Below, in pieces: positions 32,206 through 40,546 of a stretch of DNA of 64,000 nucleotides. The stretch spans positions 1 to 64,000 of the forward strand of contig JAIYDW010000114.1 in the NCBI GenBank assembly GCA_027487315.1, given 5' to 3'. Numbering within the stretch: position 1 is the first letter of the stretch; each line of letters opens with the position of its first letter. This DNA is from Verrucomicrobiaceae bacterium. Lineage in GTDB: Bacteria; Verrucomicrobiota; Verrucomicrobiia; Verrucomicrobiales; Verrucomicrobiaceae. The translations under genes were made by a program, and so were the position numbers. The notes under the pieces are model-generated. The model did no database searches. It saw only the letters and a list, made by a program, of their open reading frames with translations, and was not told where the DNA came from.

Positions 32206-32847
32206 GTGTCCGAACTCTCAGCTCACACTGATCAAATCCACGATCTCATCGAGACCGGTCGAGATCTCCATCGCCGGGGCTGGTCGCTCGGCACGAGCAG
32301 CAACTACAGCGTCGTCGTCAGTCGCGAGCCGCTAACGCTGCTCATGACCGGCAGCGGATTCGACAAAGGCAGGCTCCAGCCCGAGCAGTTCCTCCTTGTC
32401 GATGAAAACGCCGCCGCCGTGGGCGAAACGACGCTCAAACCCAGTGCTGAGGCTCTGCTGCACACCGCACTGGCCAAGCACGTAGCCGGGGCCGTGCTCC
32501 ACACCCACTCCGTGGCCGCCACCGTGCTCAGCGAGCATTTTTTGAAGGACGGCGCTTTACGCATCGCAGGCTACGAGATGCTCAAGGGCCTCGCCGGCAT
32601 TACCACGCACGAAGCGGAGGCCGTGATCGAGATTTATCCAAACACGCAAGACATCGCCAGCCTCGCCCGCGTGATCGAATCCCGCCTCGACGATGCCGCG
32701 AACCCGCTGCGCCACGGCTTCCTCATGGCTGGGCACGGCCTTTACACCTGGGGCGAGAACCTCGCCGCCGCACGCAGGCAGATTGAGGTGCTGGAGTTTC
32801 TCTTCGAAGTCGTCACACAGAAGCGCCTGCTCACGGGCTCGTTTTAA
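32206..32847 (+). CDS. mtnB: methylthioribulose-1-phosphate dehydratase
   Basis: 213 residues from the GTG at 32206, beginning VSELSAHTDQIHDLIETGRD; the frame open from ATG 32092 adds an unusual basic stretch that overlaps the leader structure. This class II aldolase-type zinc enzyme dehydrates 5-methylthioribulose 1-phosphate in methionine salvage. Zinc ligands are visible in GAVLHTHSVAATV (His-x-His) and MAGHGLYTWG (third His), with family motifs RGWSLGTSSNYSVV, LLMTGSGFDKGRL and PSAEALLH (catalytic Glu). It is the first gene of a tight plus-strand operon mtnB-mtnD-mtnC-mtnA. The following gene starts 15 bases later. Confidence 0.9.
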   Translation: MSELSAHTDQIHDLIETGRDLHRRGWSLGTSSNYSVVVSREPLTLLMTGSGFDKGRLQPEQFLLVDENAAAVGETTLKPSAEALLHTALAKHVAGAVLHTHSVAATVLSEHFLKDGALRIAGYEMLKGLAGITTHEAEAVIEIYPNTQDIASLARVIESRLDDAANPLRHGFLMAGHGLYTWGENLAAARRQIEVLEFLFEVVTQKRLLTGSF

Positions 32848-32862
32848 ACCGCACTTACCCTC

Positions 32863-33456
32863 ATGGCCATCCTCCGCATCCCATCCAAAGACCGCGTCAT
32901 TGATGACGTGGACGCGATCCGCAGCTTCCTCCTGCCGCATGGCATTCACTACGACCGCTGGCCGGTCGCAGGCCGCATCGACCGCGATGCCTCGCAAGAG
33001 GAAATCCTCGCCGCGTATGAACCCGAAGTCACGGCGCTGAAGGAACGCGGCGGCTACATCACCGCCGATGTCGTCAACGTCACACCCGACGTGCCGAACC
33101 TTCAGGAGATGCTCGACAAATTCAACCAAGAGCACCGCCACGCAGAGGACGAGGTGCGGTTCATCGTCAAAGGCAGCGGTATCTTCTACATCAATCCTGA
33201 AAACGGTGATCCCGTCTATTCCATCGAGGTGCAGGAGGGCGATCTCATCAACGTACCCGCTGGCACGAAGCACTGGTTTGACCTCTGCGCCGACCGCTGC
33301 ATCCGCGCCATCCGCCTCTTCAAAGAGAAAGCCGGGTGGACGCCGCTCTACACGGGCGACGGCATCGCCAGCAGCTATCAGCCGCTTTGCTTTGGGCCGA
33401 ACTACCTCGCCGCCAAAGGCATCCACATCGAGCAAGCCGTCACCCTCACCGCATGA
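32863..33456 (+). CDS. mtnD: acireductone dioxygenase
   Basis: A 197-residue cupin that oxidises acireductone with O2 to the methionine keto-acid precursor and formate (Fe form). The metal ligands are plain: His91, His93 and Glu97 in HRHAEDEVRF, and His137 in VPAGTKHWFDL. Other family motifs are YITADVVNVTPDVPNL and GSGIFYINPENGDPVY. The length is normal for the family (about 180-200). The stop overlaps the mtnC ATG (ATGA at 33453-33456). No signal peptide; cytoplasmic. Confidence 0.95.
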   Translation: MAILRIPSKDRVIDDVDAIRSFLLPHGIHYDRWPVAGRIDRDASQEEILAAYEPEVTALKERGGYITADVVNVTPDVPNLQEMLDKFNQEHRHAEDEVRFIVKGSGIFYINPENGDPVYSIEVQEGDLINVPAGTKHWFDLCADRCIRAIRLFKEKAGWTPLYTGDGIASSYQPLCFGPNYLAAKGIHIEQAVTLTA

Positions 33457-34139
33457 TCGAGTTTCACGGCAAACTCATCCTGCTCGACATCGAAGGCACC
33501 GTCTCGCCGCTCGCCTTTGTGCATGACGTGATGTTTCCGTATGCACGAAAGCACGTCGCCGCCTGGCTCGGGGCGCATTGGGGCCATGAGGTCATCGCCC
33601 AGCTTGTCCGCGATGCTGGCGTGACCTCCTTTCTCAATGCGCTCGATGCCGAAGCCGCCGTGCATCGCCTCATGGATGCCGATGCGAAAGTCACCGGCCT
33701 GAAGCAGCTCCAGGGCCTCATCTGGGAGCAAGGCTTCCGCACCGGCGACCTGCGCAGCACCCTCTTCGACGACGTCGTGCCCGCGCTCGACCACTGGCGT
33801 GAAAACGACCGCGAAGTCCGCATCTACTCCTCCGGCAGCATCCACGCGCAGCAGCTCTTCTTCGCCCACACCACCGCAGGCGACCTCACTCCGCGCCTCT
33901 CCGGCTACTACGACACCACCACCGGCTCCAAACGCGAACCCGCCAGCTATACCGCCATCGCCGCCGATTGCGCCCTGCCGCCAAATGACATTCTTTTCAT
34001 CAGCGACCTCGTTGATGAATTGAACGCAGCCCAATCCGCCGGCATGATGACTGCCCTCGCCCTCCGCCCCGGAAACAAACCGCAGCCGGAGAGCGGGCAT
34101 CCAGACATCACTTCCTTTTCAGAAATCATCCTCGCATGA
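33453..34139 (+). CDS. mtnC: enolase-phosphatase E1
   Basis: 228 residues from the ATG at 33453. This HAD-superfamily enzyme enolises and dephosphorylates 2,3-diketo-5-methylthiopentyl-1-phosphate to acireductone, the substrate of mtnD. Visible are the nucleophile motif LILLDIEGTVSPLAFVHDVM, then IYSSGSIHAQQLFF (motif II Ser) and the motif III-IV region ILFISDLVDELNAAQSAG. The length matches the family. Its start overlaps the mtnD stop by four bases and its stop overlaps the mtnA start in the same way (ATGA, 34136-34139), showing tight coupling of the salvage steps. Confidence 0.95.
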   Translation: MIEFHGKLILLDIEGTVSPLAFVHDVMFPYARKHVAAWLGAHWGHEVIAQLVRDAGVTSFLNALDAEAAVHRLMDADAKVTGLKQLQGLIWEQGFRTGDLRSTLFDDVVPALDHWRENDREVRIYSSGSIHAQQLFFAHTTAGDLTPRLSGYYDTTTGSKREPASYTAIAADCALPPNDILFISDLVDELNAAQSAGMMTALALRPGNKPQPESGHPDITSFSEIILA

Positions 34140-35230
34140 ATATCCACGGTCAGCCGCACCGCTCCATCGAAGCCGATCACACTCGGCGCATCGCACGCAT
34201 CGTCGATCAGACCTTTCTGCCGCATCAGGTCGCATGGCGGGAACTGGAGACGATGGAGGATGCGGTGGAGGCGATCAAAGTCATGCGCGTGCGTGGTGCG
34301 CCGCTGATCGGGGCGACGGCGGCGTTTGGGCTGTTCTTTGCACTGCGAGATGAAGCCTCGGACGCGGCTTTGCAGCACGCTTACGAGACGCTGCATGCCA
34401 CGCGGCCCACGGCGATCAATCTGCGCTGGGCGCTGGATCGGGTGAGGCGGGTCGTTTTGCCTCTCGCCGTCGAAAAACGGGCCGAAGCGGCTTGGAACGA
34501 GGCTTTGAGCATCTGCGATGAAGATGTGCAAACCAACCACGCCATTGGCAAGCATGCGCTGGAGCTGTTCAAAGCCATTCAGGCGAAGAAGGCTGATCCC
34601 ACCGCGCCGCTGAATGTCATGACGCATTGCAACGCGGGCTGGATCGCCTGCGTGGATTGGGGCACCGCCATCTCGCCCATCTATCAGGCGCATGATGCGG
34701 GCCTAAACGTCCACGTCTGGGTTAGCGAGACCCGACCCCGCGGCCAGGGAGCCTCGCTCACGGCCTGGGAGCTTCGTGAGCATGGCGTGCCGCACACCTT
34801 GATCGTCGATAACAACGCGGGGCATCTGCTTCAGCGTGGCCTTGTCGATCTCGTCATCGTGGGTGCAGATCGTGTCACCGCACAGGGCGATGTGGCGAAC
34901 AAGATCGGCACTTACCTCAAAGCACTCGCCGCCAAAGCGCATGATGTGCCCTTTTACGTCGCTCTACCCGTGAGCACCATCGACTGGACCATCACCGATG
35001 GCATCCGCGACATCCCCATCGAGCAACGCAGCGCCCGTGAGGTCACCCACATGCCGGGATTGAATGCCGAAGGCCTGCGCGAAGAGGTGCTCATCACTCC
35101 CGCCGGCACTCAGGCACGCAACGATGGCTTCGATGTGACGCCTGCGGCTCTCGTCACCGCCGTGATCACTGAGCACGGCGTGTTTGAAGCGAACGCGCCA
35201 TCTCTCGCGAAGCTCAAGGCAGCTTCGTGA
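34136..35230 (+). CDS. mtnA: methylthioribose-1-phosphate isomerase
   Basis: A 364-residue enzyme converting 5-methylthioribose 1-phosphate to methylthioribulose 1-phosphate, the step before mtnB. The catalytic Cys165 lies in MTHCNAGWIACVDWGTA and the catalytic Asp245 in VIVGADRVTAQGDVANKIGT. Also typical are MRVRGAPLIGATAAFGL and HVWVSETRPRGQGASLTAWE. Fourth gene of the operon. It ends only five bases before the end of the convergent zinc alcohol dehydrogenase gene, so no separate terminator is present between the two. The first salvage step (MTA phosphorylase or MTA nucleosidase/MTR kinase) was not found in the window. Confidence 0.96.
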   Translation: MNIHGQPHRSIEADHTRRIARIVDQTFLPHQVAWRELETMEDAVEAIKVMRVRGAPLIGATAAFGLFFALRDEASDAALQHAYETLHATRPTAINLRWALDRVRRVVLPLAVEKRAEAAWNEALSICDEDVQTNHAIGKHALELFKAIQAKKADPTAPLNVMTHCNAGWIACVDWGTAISPIYQAHDAGLNVHVWVSETRPRGQGASLTAWELREHGVPHTLIVDNNAGHLLQRGLVDLVIVGADRVTAQGDVANKIGTYLKALAAKAHDVPFYVALPVSTIDWTITDGIRDIPIEQRSAREVTHMPGLNAEGLREEVLITPAGTQARNDGFDVTPAALVTAVITEHGVFEANAPSLAKLKAAS

Positions 35231-35235
35231 TGCGC

Positions 35236-36255
35236 TTACATTGAGATGGCGACCCGCGCCCAGCGACGAGTCGCTGACAACGCAAAGCCTTCGTCTAACT
35301 CCGCCAGTGACAGCGGCGGACTGACGAGCGAAGCCAAGGGCAGCGTCGATTGCGTGAGAAAAGCCACGGCCTTGTCGAGATGACGCGGCGCGTAGTTGTG
35401 AAAGCCACGCACACTCACGCAGCCGCGAATGATGGCCTCGCCTGTTATGTTCAACGCAGAATCGGGATGCACCATGCCGACAAAAAGGTAGTGCCCGCCG
35501 GGGCGCAACATCCGCAGACCTTCGTTCACGATGGAAGGTACGCCCGCCGCCTCGATCACCACGTCCGAGCACTTGGCCGGCACATCCGCACTTAGCATCG
35601 CCTCGCCGCCAAACTCCGCGACACGCTCGAGCCGCGCTTCATCCGTATCCACAACGATCACACGCTCGACACCCGCAGCCCGCAGCAACGCACATCCGTG
35701 CAGCCCCAGCAAACCGGCACCCTGCACCACCGCGACATGGCACGGCAATGGCAGATGCTCGGTGACATTGGCCATTGTCGCGAGCGAGCAGTTCGCCGCT
35801 GCCGCCACGGCATCGGCTACATTCTCTGGCACCTCCACGAGATGCGTCCCGGCTCGCAGAACAATGTGCGTGGCATAGGTGCCATGCAGCCCGCTGGCCT
35901 CATGCAGCGTGGTGTGACCATATTTGAAAACACGCTCGCACTTCTGCGGCAGATCCCACTGCGTGCAGGCCGCGCACTGCCCGCAACCATCCGCCGAGCT
36001 CCAGGTAACACGTCTGCCCATCCATCGCTCGCGCCCGGCACCTGCCGCGATCACACGCCCCACGCCTTCATGCCCGAGCACGCAAGGCGTTGGCTCCATG
36101 CGCCTACCGGAGTGTGTGTGCAGGTCAGAACCGCAAATCGTCGCCAGCGCGATCTTCACTATCAGCTCACCTGCATTAAGCGCCGATGGCAAAGGCAGCT
36201 CAGCGATGCGGAAGGGTGCTCCTGCTTGGTCGAAGATGGCGGCGTGGGCGTTCAT
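35236..36255 (-). CDS. zinc alcohol dehydrogenase of phosphonate clusters (HpnZ-like)
   Basis: A 339-residue medium-chain dehydrogenase/reductase. Catalytic zinc site: TICGSDLHTHSG and GHEGVGRV. Structural zinc Cys cluster: CGQCAACTQWDLPQKC with RVFKYGHTTL, which is characteristic of the TIGR03366 phosphonate-associated dehydrogenases. The nucleotide-binding segment is GAGLLGLHGCALLRAAGVER. Substrate is unproven; in such clusters it may oxidise or reduce an aldehyde intermediate. The start ATG overlaps the phnX stop (36252-36255), so the two are coupled. The gene stops five bases from mtnA on the opposite strand. Confidence 0.87.
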   Translation of the reverse strand: MNAHAAIFDQAGAPFRIAELPLPSALNAGELIVKIALATICGSDLHTHSGRRMEPTPCVLGHEGVGRVIAAGAGRERWMGRRVTWSSADGCGQCAACTQWDLPQKCERVFKYGHTTLHEASGLHGTYATHIVLRAGTHLVEVPENVADAVAAAANCSLATMANVTEHLPLPCHVAVVQGAGLLGLHGCALLRAAGVERVIVVDTDEARLERVAEFGGEAMLSADVPAKCSDVVIEAAGVPSIVNEGLRMLRPGGHYLFVGMVHPDSALNITGEAIIRGCVSVRGFHNYAPRHLDKAVAFLTQSTLPLASLVSPPLSLAELDEGFALSATRRWARVAISM

Positions 36256-37031
36256 GCACCTTGGGCTTCAATCCAAGCAGGCAGTTCCGCGATGCTCTTT
36301 AGCACCGCATCCGCTCCGGCTTCTTTGAGACGCTTTTCAGCCAAATCGACTCTTTCCTGCCGTTCCTCGGTTGAGAGCGATTGCAGCGCTTCCAAGCTCA
36401 GTCCCACTTCGTTGCCGCACTCGCTCAGACCGATGCAGATCATGCCCGCGTTGCGCCCTTCGGCCATGTCGGCGGGTGTGTCGCCGACTTTGATGCAACG
36501 CGACAGCGGATACACGCCGCATTGTTCCGCGATGCGGAAGCATGCCCACGGGGCAGGACGGCCTTGCGGCACTTCATCAGCACAGATCACCACTTCAGCG
36601 TCAATGCCCGATGCGCGGGCGACTGGCTCAAGCACATCCATCATCGCGCGAATGTAGCCCGTCGTGCTGCCGATGCGGATGCCACGCTCGCGCAGCCAAT
36701 GCAATGCTTCAACAGCACCCGGAATCGGTGCCGCATGAACGAGCAACTCGGCGGGCAGCAGTCGCGCAAAGTCGTCATAGATGGCCTGCACGAGTGTTTC
36801 GTCGGGCTCGCCCTTCAGCTCTGATCGCACGCGCGTAGCGATCTCGGGGTAGTGAAGGATTTCGCGAACATGATCGCGTTTGTGCGCCCCCATCGGCTTA
36901 CGAGCGGTTTCGTCGCTAATCGGCAGGCCCGCGTTTTCAAACGCACGATGAAATGCCGCGAGCGGCGCACAGCAGCCGAAGTCCACCAGGGTTCCAGCCC
37001 AGTCGAAGATGATGAGGCCAAGCAGGTTCAT
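36252..37031 (-). CDS. phnX: phosphonoacetaldehyde hydrolase
   Basis: A 259-residue HAD-family phosphatase that cleaves the C-P bond of phosphonoacetaldehyde to acetaldehyde and phosphate. The nucleophile Asp10 lies in FDWAGTLVDFG; the signature Lys51 in ARKPMGAHKRDHV matches the Schiff-base Lys of known PhnX. STTGYIRAMMDVL and CIKVGDTPADMAEGRNAG complete the HAD motifs. The canonical FDWAGTTVD reads WAGTLVD here, a small change. The start ATG overlaps the stop of the FAD oxidoreductase upstream (37028-37031), consistent with handing over the aldehyde that the oxidoreductase makes. Confidence 0.93.
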   Translation of the reverse strand: MNLLGLIIFDWAGTLVDFGCCAPLAAFHRAFENAGLPISDETARKPMGAHKRDHVREILHYPEIATRVRSELKGEPDETLVQAIYDDFARLLPAELLVHAAPIPGAVEALHWLRERGIRIGSTTGYIRAMMDVLEPVARASGIDAEVVICADEVPQGRPAPWACFRIAEQCGVYPLSRCIKVGDTPADMAEGRNAGMICIGLSECGNEVGLSLEALQSLSTEERQERVDLAEKRLKEAGADAVLKSIAELPAWIEAQGA

Positions 37032-38149
37032 GAGTTCCAGGATTGAATCGTTCGTTGGGCCAGACCCCAGCTCAGCGTCATGCCGAGACCTCCCATCGCG
37101 GTGACCATGGTCACACGCTCACGCGGATGCAGCACCACCTGCGTTTGGCCGATTTTGCTCTTCAAGTAGATGCCCTGCCAACGAGAGGCGATGCGCAGGT
37201 CAGGGATGATCGCAAAGTCTCGCAGCGCACCGAGGATGAGTTCATCCACCTCCGGTTGGCTGCCAGGCGGCAGGTCCAGGCCATACTCGTGCGAGTCGCC
37301 CAGCGTGAGTGTGCCATCGTGATGCTGTGCCGCGATGACATGTACGCCCCAGCGATGATGCTCCGGCAACTCTGACTCCAGACGTGTGCGTAACTTGGAC
37401 GTGCTCGGACATTCCCGGAAGGCTGGGTAGTGGCACAGTGTCAGGTCGCTGACAAAAATAGCCCCGAGGTCAAAGCTTGCTGGCTGCGGCACCGTGCGCA
37501 TCATTTGCAGACGGCATGGTTGAATTTGCGCCGAAGTCAGTTCCTCTGGGAAAAAAAGCCGCATCTCCTCACCCGCAGCGATGACGAGCTGATCGAAGGC
37601 AAACGTCTGACCATCCGCCGTGTCCACGCTGTCCGCATGGATCTTCACCGCAGGCGTGCCGAAGTGAATCGTCACCCCGAGCTGCCTCGCGTAATCCGTC
37701 AGCGCCGGGATGGCCGTTGGCGTGTGGATGACTGTTTCCTCGCGGCTGAACAAAGCCCCGCGCAGCCCCTGCGGATTCGCTGCCGGAAAGCGTCGCGTGA
37801 CTTCCTCTGCCTCCAGTAATTCAAAGTCGCCATTCGCCGTGCTGAACTCATTCAGCACACTCCACGCCTCTTCGCGATAGGCGAGACTTAGCGAACCTTT
37901 GTCACTGTGCCAGATGCCCGCGGCTGCCGCGATCTGCTTCCACCGCGTCACCCCAAACAGCGCCTGATCACGCTCCGGCCCGAACGCACAGCCAATCGGC
38001 CACAGCGTGCCGAAGTTCCGAATCGAAGCCCCCAGCGCACGGCCATCGCGCTCCAGGATCGTGACGCTATGCCCGGCCTCTCTCGCGGTGACGGCATGAG
38101 TTAGACCTATAACGCCTGCGCCGATGATGAGAACTCGCTGTGATGCCAT
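37028..38149 (-). CDS. FAD-dependent amine/imine oxidoreductase of phosphonate operons (PbfC/TIGR03364-like)
   Basis: A 373-residue DAO-type flavoprotein. The dinucleotide-binding motif GAGVIGLTHAVTAREAG is at residues 10-26. The following ASIRNFGTLWPIGCAFG is the hallmark of the phosphonate-associated TIGR03364 family. The C-terminus has TAMGGLGMTLSWGLAQR. Recent work on this family (called PbfC) describes oxidation of N-methyl-2-aminoethylphosphonate or 2-aminoethylphosphonate to phosphonoacetaldehyde; I am relying on memory for that. That product is the phnX substrate, encoded just downstream with a four-base overlap. It therefore probably replaces PhnW, which is absent. First gene of the phosphonate run on the minus strand. 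Confidence 0.88.
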   Translation of the reverse strand: MASQRVLIIGAGVIGLTHAVTAREAGHSVTILERDGRALGASIRNFGTLWPIGCAFGPERDQALFGVTRWKQIAAAAGIWHSDKGSLSLAYREEAWSVLNEFSTANGDFELLEAEEVTRRFPAANPQGLRGALFSREETVIHTPTAIPALTDYARQLGVTIHFGTPAVKIHADSVDTADGQTFAFDQLVIAAGEEMRLFFPEELTSAQIQPCRLQMMRTVPQPASFDLGAIFVSDLTLCHYPAFRECPSTSKLRTRLESELPEHHRWGVHVIAAQHHDGTLTLGDSHEYGLDLPPGSQPEVDELILGALRDFAIIPDLRIASRWQGIYLKSKIGQTQVVLHPRERVTMVTAMGGLGMTLSWGLAQRTIQSWNS

Positions 38150-38213
38150 GCGTGGAATGGAAGGGCCGAATCAGTAGCTCACGAGTCGCCGATGTCCAGT
38201 GTCCGCGAGCTTG

Positions 38214-38232
38214 AAAACCGGCCTCGGCTTTT
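38214..38232 (-). terminator. hairpin terminator after the 38239-39552 gene
   Basis: On the minus strand AAAA, a bulged G, CCG, the loop AGGC, CGG, then TTTT: seven base pairs with a terminal T run. It begins seven bases after the stop of the TIM-barrel-like gene. It could also work for plus-strand transcripts because the A run faces the other way, but no plus gene ends here. It separates the glycan genes from the phosphonate genes. Confidence 0.5.
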
Positions 38233-38238
38233 GATGCT

Positions 38239-39552
38239 TCATTGGCTCATCCGGCGTTGCGCGGGACTGCTCGCTCCAAGGAAATCATGAATGGCTTTTG
38301 CGATGCCAGGGAACGCGGCCATGCTTTCCCAGTTGAAGACGCAGACATAGCGGCAGCGCGGATCGGAGAGCGTGTTCGTCAAGGCATCGCGCCAGGCCTT
38401 CGCATCGCCGGAGGGAAGCCAATACTCGCAGGCGGCCCAGTGCGGGGCGTCGGAACGGGCGAGATTGCGCTGCACGCCGGTGTCGTTACGTGGATCGGCG
38501 GCGTGCTTGTAAAAGCTCCACGCCGGACAGGCGTCGGGATTCATGGGCGCATCGTAAAGCAGCTCGCCATCCTTCCAGCCGACGCCGTGGGCGAAGAGTT
38601 TGTCACGCGGGACACCGAGCTGCGCAGCCTCGCGGCAGAGCGTGGCGAGATAGCGCTGGCAGACATCGCGCAGGTCGCTTTCGACGAGACTGCCGCTGCT
38701 GCGAATGCCGGAGGTCTTCACCGCTGCATAGCCGATCTGCGCCCGGCCACGCGAGAGAACCTTCTCCGCATCGAAGGGCAGCACCGGATCATCCGCCGCA
38801 GGGTTGGCGAGCAAGTCGTTACCGCGTTCATAATGATACGCACTGCCGCCGATGGAGGTCTCGTGCCCGAGCTTGATGCCGATGAGCAGATGCTTCTTCT
38901 TTACTGGGAGCTTGCCGTGCCACTCCAGGACAATGGGCACCAGTCGCTGCAACTCCGCTTTGCACGCCTCAACATAACGCGGACTCGCCAGATTCGGCTG
39001 TGGCAGCACACGCACCTGCTTCCCCCAGTCACGCCACGCGATCTTGATCGCCTGCTCGGGCGACCAGCCGGTCCACTCGACGTTCTCGCGATTCGCTGGA
39101 TCGTAGCCGAGCTTTGTCGCGTCCCACCAGTTCCAAAGATCCGGCCGCGCCTCCCACCATTGCTCCGTGTCGATCTGCACCACGATGGGAGTGTTCGTCT
39201 GCTCCGCGGCATCAAGAAACACCCGCAACGCCTGCACCGTGGTCTCCGGCGGCGTGCGAAAGACCGAGAAAATGTGACTCACCGCCGTCTGCACCCGTTT
39301 GCCCGGCGCATTCGGAAACTGCGCCAGCACTTCGTCGAATGCCTTCCGCCCCAGCGATTCCGGTTGCCCCTGATACATGCCCTGGCCTGGGGCACGATTG
39401 AAGACGATGTATTGCTCCGGCTCGGCAGCTTGAAGACTGATCCCGCAACACATGACCATGCAGCATCGCACTATCTTGGTTTGGAAAGAGATGGCCGGAT
39501 ACATTTCCATTGCACTGCATCTGGTGGGCGCCATTTTATTTGGCGAAATCAT
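38239..39552 (-). CDS. putative secreted TIM-barrel glycan hydrolase-like protein
   Basis: 437 residues from the ATG at 39552, chosen because it shares one base with the stop of the upstream beta-propeller gene (TGATG), a common coupling; ATGs at 39534, 39510 and 39504 are other options. The hydrophobic N-terminal segment (MVMCCGISLQAAEPEQY) suggests export. The body shows TIM-barrel-like strand ends (TPIVVQIDTEQWWEARPDLW, VLEWHGKLPVKKKHLLIGIK, YVCVFNWESMAAFPGIAKA) with Trp- and Glu-rich loops, as in glycoside hydrolases. Family not recognised. A plus-strand frame of 506 codons over the same region was judged a shadow. The gene is the last before a hairpin terminator. Confidence 0.7.
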   Translation of the reverse strand: MISPNKMAPTRCSAMEMYPAISFQTKIVRCCMVMCCGISLQAAEPEQYIVFNRAPGQGMYQGQPESLGRKAFDEVLAQFPNAPGKRVQTAVSHIFSVFRTPPETTVQALRVFLDAAEQTNTPIVVQIDTEQWWEARPDLWNWWDATKLGYDPANRENVEWTGWSPEQAIKIAWRDWGKQVRVLPQPNLASPRYVEACKAELQRLVPIVLEWHGKLPVKKKHLLIGIKLGHETSIGGSAYHYERGNDLLANPAADDPVLPFDAEKVLSRGRAQIGYAAVKTSGIRSSGSLVESDLRDVCQRYLATLCREAAQLGVPRDKLFAHGVGWKDGELLYDAPMNPDACPAWSFYKHAADPRNDTGVQRNLARSDAPHWAACEYWLPSGDAKAWRDALTNTLSDPRCRYVCVFNWESMAAFPGIAKAIHDFLGASSPAQRRMSQ

Positions 39553-40538
39553 CAAGGCTTGCTCTTCGCTTCTTCGATCAGCGGATACATCACGAAAGCG
39601 AAGCGTTTGCTGTCGGGGGACCAACTGTTGACGTTGATGGTGCCTTGGCCGCCGTTGAAGGGGATGATGTCGGCTTGTTCGCTGCCATCAGGCCGCATGC
39701 GGCGGAGGATGACTGCTTTGTCGGCGGGATGCTTCACGGTGCCGGGTGGAAAGCTGAGATAGACGATCCATTTTCCATCGGGCGAGATGTGTGGAAACCA
39801 ATTCACGCGCTCGTCATGGGTGAGTTGCTCGATGCCGGTGCCGTCGGGTTTCATGCGGTAACACTGGGCGTGGCCGGGAATTTTGGCGTTGAGTTCGGAG
39901 TTGAAGTAGAGCCACTTTCCATCGGGCGAATACTCGGGGCCGTCGTCGGGCGCGGGTGTATCGGTCAGACGTGTGTCGGGACCTCCGGTGGCGGGGATGG
40001 TGTAGAGATCGGAGCGTCCCCAGGGATCATCACCCACTTTGCTTACGCCGACGTAAGCCAGCGTTTTGCCATCAGGCGTGATACCGTGGAGGAAGTATTT
40101 GAATCCCATGTCTGCCGGATGCTCGTTGGTGAGTCGCTTTGGCGTGCCGCCTTCGAAGGGCAAAGCATAAAGATGACTCTTCGCGGTGATGTAGATCGTC
40201 TTGCCATCGGGAGAGAGGATGTGGTCGTTGCTCGTGACCTTGATGTCGCCCGTGGGAATCTTTTCCGGCTGCGTGCTGCCATCAGCGGCGATGCGCACCA
40301 GCGCTTTCTCACCTGCAAGCGTGCCGTTGCAAACGAGCCAATTGCCATCGGGTGTCCAATTGGGTGCCTGGATGTCAGCGGTTTCGAAGAGCACACGCGG
40401 ATCGGAGCCATCAATGCCGATGGTCATGAGCCGAGCGATGTGCTGAGGCTGAGCTTTGTCCTGTGCTTGCGCAGGAATGAAGCTGCCACTCAGCAGCGCT
40501 GATGTGGTGAAAAGGCTAACAAAGAAAGTGCGGTGCAT
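39552..40538 (-). CDS. secreted TolB/PD40-like beta-propeller protein
   Basis: A 328-residue exported protein (signal peptide LFTTSALLSGSFIPAQA) with six PD40-type repeats, each centred on an SPDG or similar turn: TPDGNWLVCNG, SPDGKTIYITAK, TPDGKTLAYVGVS, SPDGKWLYFNSE, SPDGKWIVYLSF and SPDSKRFAFVMY. The spacing of about 45-60 residues indicates a six-bladed propeller. Family members bind proteins or oligosaccharides and may act as lyase or peptidase scaffolds; function here is unknown. It lies eight bases downstream of the jelly-roll gene, and its stop overlaps the next start. Confidence 0.85.
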   Translation of the reverse strand: MHRTFFVSLFTTSALLSGSFIPAQAQDKAQPQHIARLMTIGIDGSDPRVLFETADIQAPNWTPDGNWLVCNGTLAGEKALVRIAADGSTQPEKIPTGDIKVTSNDHILSPDGKTIYITAKSHLYALPFEGGTPKRLTNEHPADMGFKYFLHGITPDGKTLAYVGVSKVGDDPWGRSDLYTIPATGGPDTRLTDTPAPDDGPEYSPDGKWLYFNSELNAKIPGHAQCYRMKPDGTGIEQLTHDERVNWFPHISPDGKWIVYLSFPPGTVKHPADKAVILRRMRPDGSEQADIIPFNGGQGTINVNSWSPDSKRFAFVMYPLIEEAKSKP

Positions 40539-40546
40539 GAGCGGTC

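Noticed and set aside
38242-39762. 506-codon plus-strand open frame
   Set aside because: Antisense to the TIM-barrel-like gene and to part of the propeller gene; no domain, and composition rich in Arg, His and Ala typical of shadow frames.
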